DNA of 23,961 nt from Cymbomonas tetramitiformis (GCA_001247695.2 LGRX02033485.1:1-23961), one strand, 5' to 3'; shown: positions 1 through 9,329, counted from the stretch's first letter. The notes: generated from the letters alone by a model not told the origin. Made by a program: numbers and translations.

Positions 1-1020
1 CGCGGCCTCTGCCATGGCTCCGGGAAGGATGAGCTTCTGCTCGGTGTCCAGCTCGCAGTAGCGCTCGAAGCAGTCGCTCTTCCAATCTCCTTGCATCTTG
101 ATGTACAGGCTGTTCACGTCCAAGCGCATGGCCGCCGTGGCCCCGCCCCTCCGCAAGGAGTGCCCGGCATAGTTGGCCGGGTCCAGGCCCACCCGCTCCG
201 CCAAGGCCTTGATGCCTGTCACCAGGGCATCGTGGGTCATGGGCACCACCGAGGCCCGCCTGCCCACCGCCTTCTCCATCACGAAGAGGGCCGAATCTCC
301 TGGCCGCCCCGCCGTGCTCGCCATGAGGCGCGCGAGCGCCTGCACCGGGCACAGGAGCGATCCCGGCACCGCCCGAAGCGGCACCCAGTGCTGCCGCTCC
401 CCGCACTGAATGGTCTTACTGTGGCGCACCCTGACCCACACCACCGCCATGTCGTCCTGGAACAGGATGTCGTCTCTCACCAGCGCCCCCCGCGTGTTCC
501 ACGCACCTGTCTTACCCGTGGTGAGGTTGTCTTTCCGGAACAACCCGAAGAAGCCCACGAGGATGGCTGCCCACAGAGACATCTGGGTGAGGTCATGCGT
601 GGAAATGAGCTGCGCCATCTTAGCCAGGTCTGCCAATGTGAGTGGCATGACCGGCTTGGGAGGCCTCCCCCAGCACCGCTTCACCCCCTGGAGGGTGGCC
701 GCCACCGCGTGCCTGGCTGCCACCGGCACCCACTCGTGCCCTCGCTGTAGGTGCAGCTGCCGAACCCCCGCCAGGTAGTTCTTGATGGTGTCGGGCTGCA
801 CGAACCAGCTGGAGAAGGTGATGAACATGCAGAGAGTGGTGTCCGTGGCTGGCAGGAGGGGGTCTAGGCACCCCATGCAGGCGAAGGCAATGCAGAAGGT
901 GACGAAGGCTCTCACCCCTGTGCCGTAGCACCTCCTCGTCTCTGGTGCCAGGGCTTCTGCCCTGCAGCGCTCCGTCTCGCGCTGCAGCTCCTGCACCAGC
1001 TCCTCTGCCCAACCCTCACG
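1..1020 (-). CDS. Tyrosine recombinase of left DIRS-like element (partial at window edge)
   Basis: The minus-strand frame whose codons occupy 160-162, 58-60 and so on is open from about 1185 down to base 1 and continues off the window. It encodes a tyrosine recombinase, the enzyme that inserts the circular cDNA of DIRS-order retrotransposons. All catalytic residues are visible: Arg in LFRKDNL (535-537), the HxxR motif HSLRR (about 148-162), Trp in GDWKSD (82-84) and the nucleophile Tyr in ERYCEL (58-60). An N-terminal SAM-like core-binding segment (RAFVTFCIAF, then SWFVQPDTIKNYLAGVR) precedes the catalytic domain. No ATG exists in this frame before Met of ACMGC near 872, so the start is unclear. 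The upstream pol frame ends in TGA at 1016-1018, overlapping this frame, so expression by frameshift or a lost start is possible. No Tudor-like domain is seen here, unlike the second YR element. Confidence 0.88.
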
Positions 1021-1455
1021 CCCAGTCAGGGAGGGCCACCGGCTCCGGCCCCACCCGCACAACAACCACGGGCCACCTGGTGGGCCCCCAGGCGGTCCTG
1101 CCGTGCCCTCGCAGGTCGGGGGCAGTGAACAGGTGTGTGCCCTGCGCCCACTCGCGCACCACCTTGAACACTCCGGGCAGGCTTCTCACGAGCTCCCAGC
1201 CCTCGTTCCCCGGCCACACCGGCACGAGGAAGCACGCCGCTGTGCCCCACTGCTGTCGCCTCTTGCACTTCAGGAAGTTCTTGATGATGTCCACGATGAT
1301 GCTGAAGGGGAGGTTGCCCCAAGCATTGTGGCCGTCGAACTTCTGGACCCGCGCATCCTCCGCCCTGCTCCAGCTCAAGTAGCAGTAGGCGTTTGCCCGG
1401 GACTCCGCCACGCAGGCGTCCACTGTGAACGGGCCGAACTCCATGGTCCATGGTC
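1016..1455 (-). CDS. Dam-like methyltransferase domain, C-terminal part of left pol
   Basis: This minus-strand frame (codons ending at TGA 1016-1018) is open from 1831, but only the part after about 1455 looks like real protein. It has the layout of phage-type Dam-like N6-adenine methyltransferase domains: an FGPFTVDACVAES opening, a middle segment, then GNLPF at the place of the catalytic NPPY motif (1304-1318), then a hydrophobic strand and VPVWPG. The second position of the motif is Leu rather than Pro, so catalysis is doubtful. DIRS-order elements commonly carry such a domain after RNase H, and the position here fits. The frame differs from the preceding RNase H frame; the change falls at a 7-bp tandem repeat (1441-1454). 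The domain is followed directly by the recombinase. Confidence 0.7.
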
Positions 1456-2145
1456 CAGCTCCGCCCACCACACCGGGCAGACCATCCAGTCGTCTCGGTC
1501 CTGCCGCCAAACCGTGGCCCGCAGGAAGGCACGGTGCTCCACCAGGAAGCGCGGCATGTCCAACCTGGAGAGGAGGTCCGCCAACAGGTTGTCCTTGGTG
1601 GAGATGTACTTGGGCTGCAGGCGAATGTCGTGCTTGGCGCACGTGTAGAAGATCTGCCTCAGCAACGGCAGGTACTCCACCGGCCCCCACCAGCTGCCCA
1701 CCTGGTACATCGCGGACTTGTTGTCGATGTTCACCACAATCGTACACCCCGCCATTCGGTGCCCCCAAAGCACCACCGCCCACCAGACGGCGAACAACTC
1801 CAAGTAGTTGATGCTCCAACTGGCCGGGCACCCCGGTCGCCTCGGGAACCAGGGTCGCTTAGGCAGCCTCGCCAGGTCCGCCCAGCTCAGCAGGAAGAAC
1901 AGCTTCTCCCAGACTCCACCGAAGCCCAGTGTCCCTGAAGCGTCTGTGGCGAAGTGCCGCTCGTCCACCAATCGCCTCTCCAGCACCACGCTCCTGCCGT
2001 TGTACTGGCGCACCACCTGCTCCAGCACGGCCAGGTCCTCGAGCACCGGGTGCGGCAGCCTCACCGTCCTCCTGCCCGTGGTGGCCGCGAGGAAATTGAA
2101 GCCTCTCCTCGTGTAGAGGGAGAGGCCCACACCACATGGCTGCAC
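1440..2145 (-). CDS. RNase H domain of left DIRS-like element
   Basis: The minus-strand frame from 2145 to 1375 carries the RNase H that follows the RT in pol and degrades the RNA strand during reverse transcription. Visible landmarks are FATDASGTLGFGG (first catalytic Asp), INYLELFAV (Glu), VVNIDNKSAM (Asp) and KDNLLADLLSR near the C-terminus. The real sequence appears to start in the connection region (CGVGLSLYTRRGFNF) rather than at the first Met. It is one frame off from the RT upstream and from the Dam-like domain downstream, so pol here is split over three frames. Sequence after about residue 230 is out of frame and not part of the protein. Confidence 0.85.
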
Positions 2146-3605
2146 AAGGCCAGCAGCCCCAGCAGCGACTCCAGGGCTCTCCGGGACACCATGCCCCGCG
2201 CCGCCCTCGCTCGCAAGTCCCCCGCCATCTTCACCACCACGGCGATGCGCTCCTCGTCAATGGACGCCGTGCAGACGTCGCCCTCCGTGCTCAACATGAC
2301 CCCGAGGAACTCCAGGAGCTGCGTAGGGCCCTCACACTTCGCACTGTTGACCTTGAAGCCCAGGAAGGTCAGAAACTCGACCAGTAAGAGCATGGCCTCC
2401 TCCGCCTGCTCCCTGGTCTCGAGAATGCAGAAGAAGTCGTCCAGGTACCCCACGGTGGGGATCCCCCGCGCGCGCATCCACGCCACGATGGCCCTCGTCC
2501 ACCTCATGAAGATGCCTGGCAGGGCCCGTTTGCCAAACGGAGCCCGTGCATCCATCCACCTCACGTCGTCGAACTCGAAGCACTGGTGCGGCCAGTACAT
2601 GGACGCGATGCCCTTGCTCCGGTAGGCGGTCTCCATGTCCACCTTGAACATCCAGTACTTCGGCCGTAGCATGCCGTAGGCCTCCTTCACGGTGGTGAAC
2701 TCGTCCTTGTCCAGCTCGATGCGGGCGTTCACCCCCACGTCCTCCGGCCGAGAGTAGTCGCTGACGGGCCTGTACTTGATCTTGCCCTTCCGCACCTTCT
2801 CCACCATGCCGAGAGCAATGATGCCCAGGGGCAGGCGCCACCTCGCCAGAAAGATGTGGCCCGCCTCGCTCTCGCGCCGAATCTCGTCCCTCATGACGTC
2901 CATGTGCTCCGGGCCCACGTAGTTGGGGACCCGGTACGGCTCGTCCACCTCGATCTCCTCCGACGGCCATCCTGCACCGCATGCCGCGCACCTTACGAGG
3001 AAGTCTACGTCGTGCCAATCTTGGAACGCGGCCGCCACGAGATGCGCCCGACTGGTGATCGTCGGGATGGCGCAACCGACACGCTCGCACTCCTCCTCGT
3101 AACACCTCCGCTCGTTCTCGCCCGTGCCACATCTCTCCATGTTCTCGATGGTGGCCCTCTGCAAAATCTCCGCGCGGATCGCCGGCCATCTCGTCGACGT
3201 GCGCACCCGTCTCGGCTCCTCGGGCGAGCGCCAAGCGTCGGGGTCCGTCTGCGTGACGGGGAGTGGGGCGATGCGCTCCACCTCCCACCGTAGGGGAACT
3301 CGATCATGCCTGCGAGGTCCCCCGAGCACGTCCCACACCGGGATGAACTCATCAGATCGCAAACCTTCCCACCATCCCACGGGCGCCGGCCCGCCCGCCG
3401 GCACCTCCACCTCGCGCTCACCGTGAGCACGCCCATCGGGAAGAGTGGCCTCGTCCTCGCCCAATCTCTCCACCACCGGCGCCATGTCCACCTCCACCGC
3501 CGGGCCCGGCACCGTCGCCGGGACTTCACCCGCCCCCGCCGGGGCCTCCTGGCTGCTTTCCGGCTCCCCCGGCGGCACAGCTACCGCCGGGATCAGCCCC
3601 TCGTC
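2061..3605 (-). CDS. Reverse transcriptase of left DIRS-like element
   Basis: A minus-strand frame encodes a reverse transcriptase of the DIRS/Ngaro type. After an N-terminal Pro/Glu-rich stretch and a Cys-containing segment (VRCAACGAGW), the RT fingers and palm appear: KYRPVSDYSRP, MFKVDMETAYRS (first catalytic Asp), RAPFGKRALPGIF and the active site GYLDDFF (about 2434-2450), then LGVMLSTEGD. The first Met-equivalent is a GTG at 3576-3578, but the frame is the same as the upstream gag frame and is separated from it only by TGA at 3606-3608, so a gag-pol readthrough product is possible. The RT frame fails near 2125-2140, where the sequence continues in another frame as the RNase H connection. 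This one-base slip makes the copy probably inactive. Confidence 0.88.
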   Translation of the reverse strand, partial: DEGLIPAVAVPPGEPESSQEAPAGAGEVPATVPGPAVEVDMAPVVERLGEDEATLPDGRAHGEREVEVPAGGPAPVGWWEGLRSDEFIPVWDVLGGPRRHDRVPLRWEVERIAPLPVTQTDPDAWRSPEEPRRVRTSTRWPAIRAEILQRATIENMERCGTGENERRCYEEECERVGCAIPTITSRAHLVAAAFQDWHDVDFLVRCAACGAGWPSEEIEVDEPYRVPNYVGPEHMDVMRDEIRRESEAGHIFLARWRLPLGIIALGMVEKVRKGKIKYRPVSDYSRPEDVGVNARIELDKDEFTTVKEAYGMLRPKYWMFKVDMETAYRSKGIASMYWPHQCFEFDDVRWMDARAPFGKRALPGIFMRWTRAIVAWMRARGIPTVGYLDDFFCILETREQAEEAMLLLVEFLTFLGFKVNSAKCEGPTQLLEFLGVMLSTEGDVCTASIDEERIAVVVKMAGDLRARAARGMVSRRALESLLGLLALCSHVVWASPSTRGEASISSRPPRAGGR

Positions 3606-4022
3606 TCACGGTTGAGGACCCGGACACGCCGGGTCAGTCCGGACGTGTCCCTCATCCCCGCAGACACTACAAACGTGCCTAAAGTGGCAGTTAGGTTGGT
3701 GCCTGCAGTGGCCACCGTTGTGGCCGTAGCACGCATCTGGAATGCCACGGCCACGGCCCCCGGCTCCACCACCGGCTCCACCGCCGCGTCCGCCTCGGCC
3801 TCCGCGGCCTCCGCGGCCCCCTCTGCCTCTGCCTCCCTTACCGTTGCCATCTTGTGGCTGCTGCGGCTGCTGCGGCTGCTGCGGCTGCTGAGCACCTTCA
3901 CGTTGCCACTTGTAGTCATTGCGCTTCTTCCTCGCGCCCGGCTGCAGCCGGTGCTGCTGCTGGTAGATCCGCCACACGCGGTCGTACCCCTCCAACGAGA
4001 TGCCCACGGTCGATCTTTGCAC
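3606..4022 (-). CDS. Zinc-finger C-terminal part of left gag, after an in-frame TAG
   Basis: This frame directly follows the TAG stop at 4023-4025 in the same reading frame as the larger gag upstream; the next codon is GTG (4020-4022). It reads as the missing C-terminus of gag. Contents in order: a basic segment, a (QQP)n run encoded by a CTG/CGG-type microsatellite (3857-3890), an RGG-box, and two zinc motifs at 3624-3731. The first motif is CCCH (CX7CX5CX3H, starting CYGHNGGHC) and the second is CX2CX4HX6C. RGG boxes and such fingers bind nucleic acid in retrotransposon capsid proteins. It ends at TGA 3606-3608. It is unlikely to be an independent gene. The TAG may be a mutation or a readthrough site. 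Confidence 0.75.
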   Translation of the reverse strand: MQRSTVGISLEGYDRVWRIYQQQHRLQPGARKKRNDYKWQREGAQQPQQPQQPQQPQDGNGKGGRGRGGRGGRGGRGGRGGGAGGGAGGRGRGIPDACYGHNGGHCRHQPNCHFRHVCSVCGDEGHVRTDPACPGPQP

Positions 4023-5771
4023 CTAACGAACCAGGTGCTCGTAGAACTCGTTGAAGTGGTAGAAGGTGAAGTCCGCTGCGATCGTCTTCGCCCAAGCGAG
4101 GAAGTCCACCAGGTCTTCTCGCGCCTCCAATGGTGCCTCACACATGATTCTGAAGAAGCCCCTCTCCCACTCGTCCATGTCTTTGCATTTCTTCGTCTTA
4201 GGCACCACCGTGAGTTCGCCATCCTTCATCTTCAGGCGACCCTCGTCCTCCTGCAGCAGCCTCTGCGGTGGTTGCACCAGCAGGTTGACCCCCGCGAGGG
4301 GCCCCCGGGCCGGGATCGCAGATGGGAGAGTCCCCGCACCTGGGGGGCGAGCGATGTCCTCGGGGGCCAACTCTCCACGAAGTGCACGCGCAAGCTGCTC
4401 CTCGTTGACCGTCCTGAACGAACTCCCCAGCGCTGCCAGCTGCTCCCGACGAGCCGCGTCCAGGGGCGGGAGCCGAGCACTCCCTCCCCCCGCGGCCCGA
4501 GCCTGTTCCTCGTCTGAATCTCCATCTCCTCGTTTCCTCTTCTTAAAGAAGGAGGGCGCCATCACGTCGGTCAGCAGAAACGACGGGACCTTGGATTTGA
4601 CGAACGCCTGAAACTCGCCAACCCGCGCCTGCAGCATGTGTACGAACGCCCTCCAATGCTCTTGTGTGGCTTCCTTGCCCGCTGGAAGCTCGTCCAGCTC
4701 GCACTCCTCCTCCGCCAACTCCGGGAGCGCGTACACCATCGCTGGAAAAGCGTTTGCTTCCAACGCTTTCATCGGTAACTTACCGAACGGATGAATTCCC
4801 TTCAGCAGCGTGAGCTGAGACCGGAGCTTGGCCGCCTCGTGCACCAAGTCCGCGCATGCCTGCGAACACTTGGCCACGTCCCAACCCTCAGCCGTTGCTA
4901 CTGAATCCCTCAGCGCTCTCGCCAGCAATTCCGCTTCGGGTGGCGCCACTCCACCGCTCAGCAAGGTGGCACCCGCCGGTGCCCCTCCCCGAGACTCCAA
5001 GCTCGCAATGCGGGACCCCAAAGCGTCGAGGCGAGCCCCCAAAGCGGTGGCGATTGCCGCCGCGATCGCGCTCGGGTCCACCGCTGCCGCAGGTGTAGGG
5101 GACACCGTTGCGGCAGTCCCGGTGCCTAAACCCGTGGCGACCCCGGCCGTCCCCGAAAGGACGCCAGCACCGAGGCCCCCTGATCCTGCCAATGCTCCGG
5201 ACACCGCTGCCGCGGGAGCAGAGATCGCCGCCGCGACAGTCCCGATGCCTGAAGCCCCTGGGGCTCCAGCCGTCCCTGAAAGGACGCCGCCACCGGAGCC
5301 CGTCGCCCCCGCCGGCCCCGAAGATGCAATTCCTCCTGCACCAGCCCCAGCAACGCCTGCCGAGGCCCCACTCGCGGAAATCACCGCGTTCGTTCCAATT
5401 ACCGGCGATGTTAAACTGAAAACCGCGTCCACCCATGCCTCCACCTGCGCAAACTTTTCAAGTTCTCCCGCCCTGCGCTCCGACCAAGGGCCCGGCAAAG
5501 CCGGCCACAATCCCACCGAAAGCGCCCCCGCCGAATCAACAGTGAGCAGGCCCGCGTCCAAGAGAACATCTGTTTGCGAGCGCACATCTTCCGGCAGCAG
5601 CTGTAAATCCGACAGGGAAGAATCAACCCAAGCCAGAACCTGCTGCCGTTGCTTCTCCCAAGAACCCATTCTCATGCGCACAGAAACCTTCAGCAGCTGC
5701 CGTAACTGTTTTAACTTCGCTTTCGCCACTGCCGAAGTCCAGAGAATTAAACGGTCGTTTCTTGAAGACAT
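4023..5771 (-). CDS. Gag-like protein (582 aa) of left DIRS-like element
   Basis: The first large minus-strand frame of the element starts at the ATG at 5769-5771. The N-terminus is basic and helical (about residues 10-45). Residues about 125-270 are an Ala/Gly/Pro/Ser-rich low-complexity tract, followed by a short coiled-coil-like stretch (ALGARLDALGSRIASLES), a conserved-looking globular part (residues about 310-420) and a nuclear-localisation-like KKRKRG. It has no protease or enzymatic motif. Position, composition and the zinc fingers that follow in frame after TAG 4023-4025 identify it as the capsid/nucleocapsid (gag) protein. The assignment rests on context and composition rather than on a recognised domain. 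Confidence 0.7.
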   Translation of the reverse strand: MSSRNDRLILWTSAVAKAKLKQLRQLLKVSVRMRMGSWEKQRQQVLAWVDSSLSDLQLLPEDVRSQTDVLLDAGLLTVDSAGALSVGLWPALPGPWSERRAGELEKFAQVEAWVDAVFSLTSPVIGTNAVISASGASAGVAGAGAGGIASSGPAGATGSGGGVLSGTAGAPGASGIGTVAAAISAPAAAVSGALAGSGGLGAGVLSGTAGVATGLGTGTAATVSPTPAAAVDPSAIAAAIATALGARLDALGSRIASLESRGGAPAGATLLSGGVAPPEAELLARALRDSVATAEGWDVAKCSQACADLVHEAAKLRSQLTLLKGIHPFGKLPMKALEANAFPAMVYALPELAEEECELDELPAGKEATQEHWRAFVHMLQARVGEFQAFVKSKVPSFLLTDVMAPSFFKKRKRGDGDSDEEQARAAGGGSARLPPLDAARREQLAALGSSFRTVNEEQLARALRGELAPEDIARPPGAGTLPSAIPARGPLAGVNLLVQPPQRLLQEDEGRLKMKDGELTVVPKTKKCKDMDEWERGFFRIMCEAPLEAREDLVDFLAWAKTIAADFTFYHFNEFYEHLVR

Positions 5772-6640
5772 GACTAACTACTTTTAAGTCCAGAAGAAGA
5801 GAATTCGCTGTCTACCGATCGGCCACCAAACTGCTGTAAAGAAATTCCGTTGATGGACCACTCCGCAACGTCTGCAAAGATCAATGTAACCCCTTCCGTG
5901 TGTTGAACGACTGCACTCAGGGATGAAAACTCTCCACTTCGCTAGAACTCGACGGCCGTAGACGTCGCACTCAGCACACCGTACCCGGAGCGTGGCAACT
6001 GGAAACGTCGGAAAGGCTGTGCGAGTACCGTGTCTTCTAATTGGCATCAATAAAATCTCCTCGCGACGTCCGGCAGCTTCGAACAAGAACACCCGATGTA
6101 ATGTCCCGGAAAAATACGCGGAGGAATGTAGTCTGCCGAAGGCTCTCTGGGCAACCAAAGCTGACAGGTAGTACAGCAAGAGCAAGGAACAAAAGCCGGA
6201 TGCGTCCAACAGCGACGATCAAGTAAAGCTGCGTTAACGAAAAACTCTGCCCGCACTGCTGAAATGTCCGTTTGAACTGCCGCGTCAACTGAAGTCGGCT
6301 CCGAAACTCCACTGCCTCGCTTAACACCTTTAGCAGGCATAAAATTTAAAATTGTAAATACGAAAATGTTCCACACCAACTGGTAACTACAATTTTTTAC
6401 AAACTTCAGAGCAGAAAGCAGGGGCTTTCGGGATTCGGAAGTGTGGAAACTGACTCCCCGTTGTGGCGTCCGCAATTGATACTCCCTTGCGGACGGTGTC
6501 ACCCCCGTGACACCCCGATCGGGACGCCACTCAGAATGTGTCGTATTCCCGATCGGGCCCTCTCCCGGGCGACAAAAGTCGCGCCTGCTCGATTTCTCAG
6601 TTCTGAATAACCGAAATTGTCGCGAGCGATAATTGTGAAC
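5772..6640 (-). other. Presumed 5' non-coding region of left DIRS-like element
   Basis: About 870 bp lie between the gag start and the satellite. I find no convincing gene on either strand; the short open frames here have no recognisable motifs. The distal part is rich in inverted repeats (listed separately), as expected for the structured terminus of a YR retrotransposon. The exact end of the element cannot be fixed because its other terminal copy lies outside the window. Confidence 0.45.
6463..6557. repeat. Cluster of inverted repeats near the 5' end of the left element
   Basis: Nested perfect inverted repeats can be read directly. GTGGCGTCC (6463-6471) pairs with GGACGCCAC (6522-6530). 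GTCCGCAA (6468-6475) pairs with TTGCGGAC (6487-6494). GGTGTCAC (6495-6502) pairs with GTGACACC (6507-6514) over a 4-base loop. The palindrome CCCGATCGGG occurs twice (6514-6523 and 6548-6557). The first two stems overlap and so are alternatives. Function is unknown; terminal secondary structure or recombinase recognition is possible. Confidence 0.7.
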
Positions 6641-8732
6641 AAACGCATTGCTCGGATAAGTGAGGCAAACGCATTACCCGGATATGTGTCGCAAACGCAT
6701 TGCCCGGATATGTGTGGCAAACGCATTGCCGGGTAAGTGAAATAAGCATTGCCAGGATATGTGACGCAAAACGCATTGCCGGGCATGGCCTTAAGCATTG
6801 CCCGGATATGTATTTTCTAAGCATTGCCGGATATGTGGCGCCAGCATTGCCGGATATGTGGCCTTAAATGCATTGCCCCGGATATGTGGCCTTAAGCGCG
6901 TGCCCGGATATCTCGCAAGCAAGCGCGTTGCCGGATATGGCTTCAGCATTGCCCGGATATGTGACGCAAATGCATTGCCCCGGATATGTGACGCAACGCA
7001 TTGCCCGGGCATGACGCAAACGCATTGCCCGGATATGTGGCCTTAAACGCATTGCCCGGATATATGACGCAAGCTGCCAGCATTGCACGGATATGTGGCC
7101 TTAAGCATCGCCCGGATATGTAACGCAAAGCGCAATGCCCGGATATGTGAGGCAACCGCATCGCCCGGATATGTGAGGCAAACGCATTGCCGGATATGTA
7201 AAGGAAACACGTGCGCCCGGATATGTGACACAAACGCATTGCTCGGATATGTCACGCAAACGCATTGCTCGGATAAGCGAGGCAAACGCATTGCCCGGGC
7301 ATGGGGCAAACGCATTGCCCGGGCATGAGGCAAACGCATTGCCCGGATATGTGTATAAATGCATTGCCCGGATATGTGGCCTTAAGCATTGCCCGGATAT
7401 ATGACGCAAGCAAAGCGCATTGCACGGATATGTGACGCATAAGCATCGCCCGGATATGTAACGCAAACGCATTGCCCGGATATGTGAGGCAACCGCATCG
7501 CCCGGATATGTGAGGCAAACGCATTGCCCGGATATGTAAGGAAACCGCATCGCGGATATGTGACACAAACGCATTGCCCGGATATGTCACGCAAACGTAT
7601 TGCCCGGATATGTGATGCAAACGCATTGCCCGGGCATGTGACGCAAACGCATTGCCCGGGCATGTGACGCAAACGCATTGCCCGGGCATGTGACGCAAAC
7701 GCATTGCCCAGATATGTGAGGCAACCGCATCGCCCGGATATGTGACGCAAGCAAACGCATTGCCCGGAAATGTGAGGCAAAACGCACGCTGATATGTGAC
7801 GCAAACGCATTGCCCGGATATGTGACGCAAACAAATTGCCCGGATATGTGAGGCAACCGCACGCCGGATATGTAAGGCAAACGCATTGCCCGGATATGTG
7901 ACGCAAACGTATTGCCCGGATATGTGACGCAAACGCACGCCCGGGTATGTGACGCAAACGCATTGCCCGGATATGTGAGGCAAGCAAACGTATTGCCTGG
8001 GCAGCATGTGAGGCAAACGATTGCCCGGATACAAGTGTGAGGCAACCGTGATCAGCCCGGATATGTGACGCAAGCAAACGCATTGCCCGGAAATGTGAGG
8101 CAAACGCACGCCCGGATATGTGACGCAAACGCATTGCCCGGATATGTGACGAAACAAATTGCCCGGATATGTGAGGTAAACGCGACGCGGCCTGATATGT
8201 AAGGCAAACGTATTGCCCGGATATGTGACGCAAACGTATTGCCCGGATATGTGACGCAGACCGCACGCCTGGTATGTGACGCAAACGCATTGCCCGGATA
8301 TGTGAGGCAAGCAAAACGTATTGCCCGGATATGTGACGAAACGCATTGCCCGGATATGTGAGGCAAACGCATTCTGCCTGGATACGTGAGGCAACCGGTG
8401 ACGTCTGGATATGTGACGCAAACGCATTGTCCGGATATGTGAGGCAAAACTCATTGCCCGGGTGTGTGACGAAACGCATCGCACGGATATGTGAGGCAAA
8501 ACGATTGCCCGGATATGTGACGCAAACGCATTGCCTGGGTATGTGACGCAAACGCATCGCCTGGATATATGAGGCAACGCACGCCTGGGTATGTGAGGCA
8601 AACGCATCAGCCCCGGTATGTGAGGCAAACGCATTGCCCGAAAGTATGTGAGGCAAACTCATCGCCCGGATATGTGAGGCAAACAAACGCATCGCCCGGA
8701 TATGTGAGGCAAACGCATCGCCCGGGTATGTG
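6639..8732. repeat. Satellite array, about 26-bp monomer, about 80 copies
   Basis: A tandem array of a roughly 26-bp unit, each made of GCAAACGCATTGC followed by CCGGATATGTGAC, with many substitutions and small indels. Recurrent variants are GCCCGGGCATG, TGGCCTTAAGC and TGAGGCAACCGC. Variant order recurs: a block near 7103 reappears near 7441 (offset about 338 bp) and one near 7743 reappears near 8066 (offset 323 bp), so there is a higher-order repeat of about 12-13 monomers. The minus strand is nearly free of stops in all three frames because the unit lacks them and 26 is not a multiple of 3. This creates long overlapping open frames of 460-466 codons that I do not regard as genes. Confidence 0.95.
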
Positions 8733-8803
8733 CCACTTCTGGCTGCACCGTCGATTTCACCATACATGGTTTCAAAATACATGGGTCCACCATTGTGTCA
8801 TCA

Positions 8804-9103
8804 TCAGTTTACAATTGCTTTAACATCGGGGTGGCGGAAACGTGGTGGGCGAGAGGCAGTAAATTGTACCTGCCCCTCCTGGAACAAAGTCGTGTTGTCA
8901 GAAACGCAGTTGGTGATGTCTAAGGCCAGGGGCTGGCTGGTGCCTCCCTTGCCAGACAGCGTAAGATGCACTCGGGCGTCCGTTCCGGAGTCATCCTCCG
9001 GGGAGGTGAGCACGTGCACAATGTAGTTGAACTTCTTGGAGCGGCTGCCATCCCTCCTCGCCACCCAACGACCGTACATGATGACAGTCATCACCGGACT
9101 CAT
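8804..9103 (-). pseudogene. PLAT-domain fragment of a polycystin-like gene
   Basis: A minus-strand frame encodes VMTVIMYGRWVARRDGSR, a partial membrane segment followed by a basic RRD turn, and then a PLAT/LH2-like domain: FNYIVHVLTSPEDDSGTDA, RVHLTLSGKGG and LFQEGQ. The order TM, xARRD, PLAT and the strand pattern with SGTDA are typical of polycystin-1-like proteins, where PLAT is the first cytoplasmic domain. After LFQEGQ the similarity stops at CAG|GTACAA (junction at about 8870), a good splice-donor match, so this may be an exon end. Upstream, the likely continuation is in a different frame. I cannot tell an intron-containing gene from a decayed fragment. No other part of such a protein is recognisable nearby. 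Confidence 0.5.
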
Positions 9104-9329
9104 GGTAGCTTGGGTTCACCAGGTCAGAGAAAGTTTTAACACCCTTGGCACGAGCCCCCCTGAGCCCGAGGTCTGACCGACAGGCACTGACGGAAAAGTA
9201 CAAGAGGTTCCACAAAATGATGAAGAGACACTGCGATAGCGCCAACGAATCAAGAAAATGCCATTCAAATCGTGCGTAGACGTGGACGCTCTGTGATTGA
9301 TGAAAAATGGCATCCTGCCTCGGAGGCAC
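9095..9329 (-). pseudogene. Possible upstream part of the polycystin-like fragment
   Basis: A minus-strand frame reads HFLDSLALSQCLFIILWNLLYFSVSACRSD and then TFSDLVNPSYHES, a hydrophobic probable membrane helix followed by a polar stretch. It ends in phase to lead into the PLAT fragment if one base change near 9090 is allowed. The Asn-Pro just before a membrane segment and xARRD resembles polycystin-like proteins. The evidence is short and indirect. Beyond 9329 the frame loses any coding character. Confidence 0.3.

Noticed and set aside
91..778. Plus-strand open frames over the left element
   Set aside because: They are antisense to the intact tyrosine recombinase frame and have no recognisable motif.
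3306..4517. 403-codon plus-strand open frame
   Set aside because: Antisense of the gag zinc-finger region and RT start; composition follows the GC-rich opposite strand and there are no domains.
4828..5787. 319-codon plus-strand open frame rich in Ala and Pro
   Set aside because: It is the antisense shadow of the low-complexity Ala/Gly tract of the minus-strand gag.
6639..8732. CRISPR array
   Set aside because: There are no unique spacers between conserved repeats; whole monomers are tandem and diverged, and the setting is eukaryotic.
7252..8782. Minus-strand open frames of 460-466 codons with a repeated peptide (GQCVCVTYPGNAFASHIRA-like)
   Set aside because: They are produced by the 26-bp satellite, which lacks minus-strand stops in every frame; two overlapping frames give the same peptide. 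No start context, domain or flanking gene structure.
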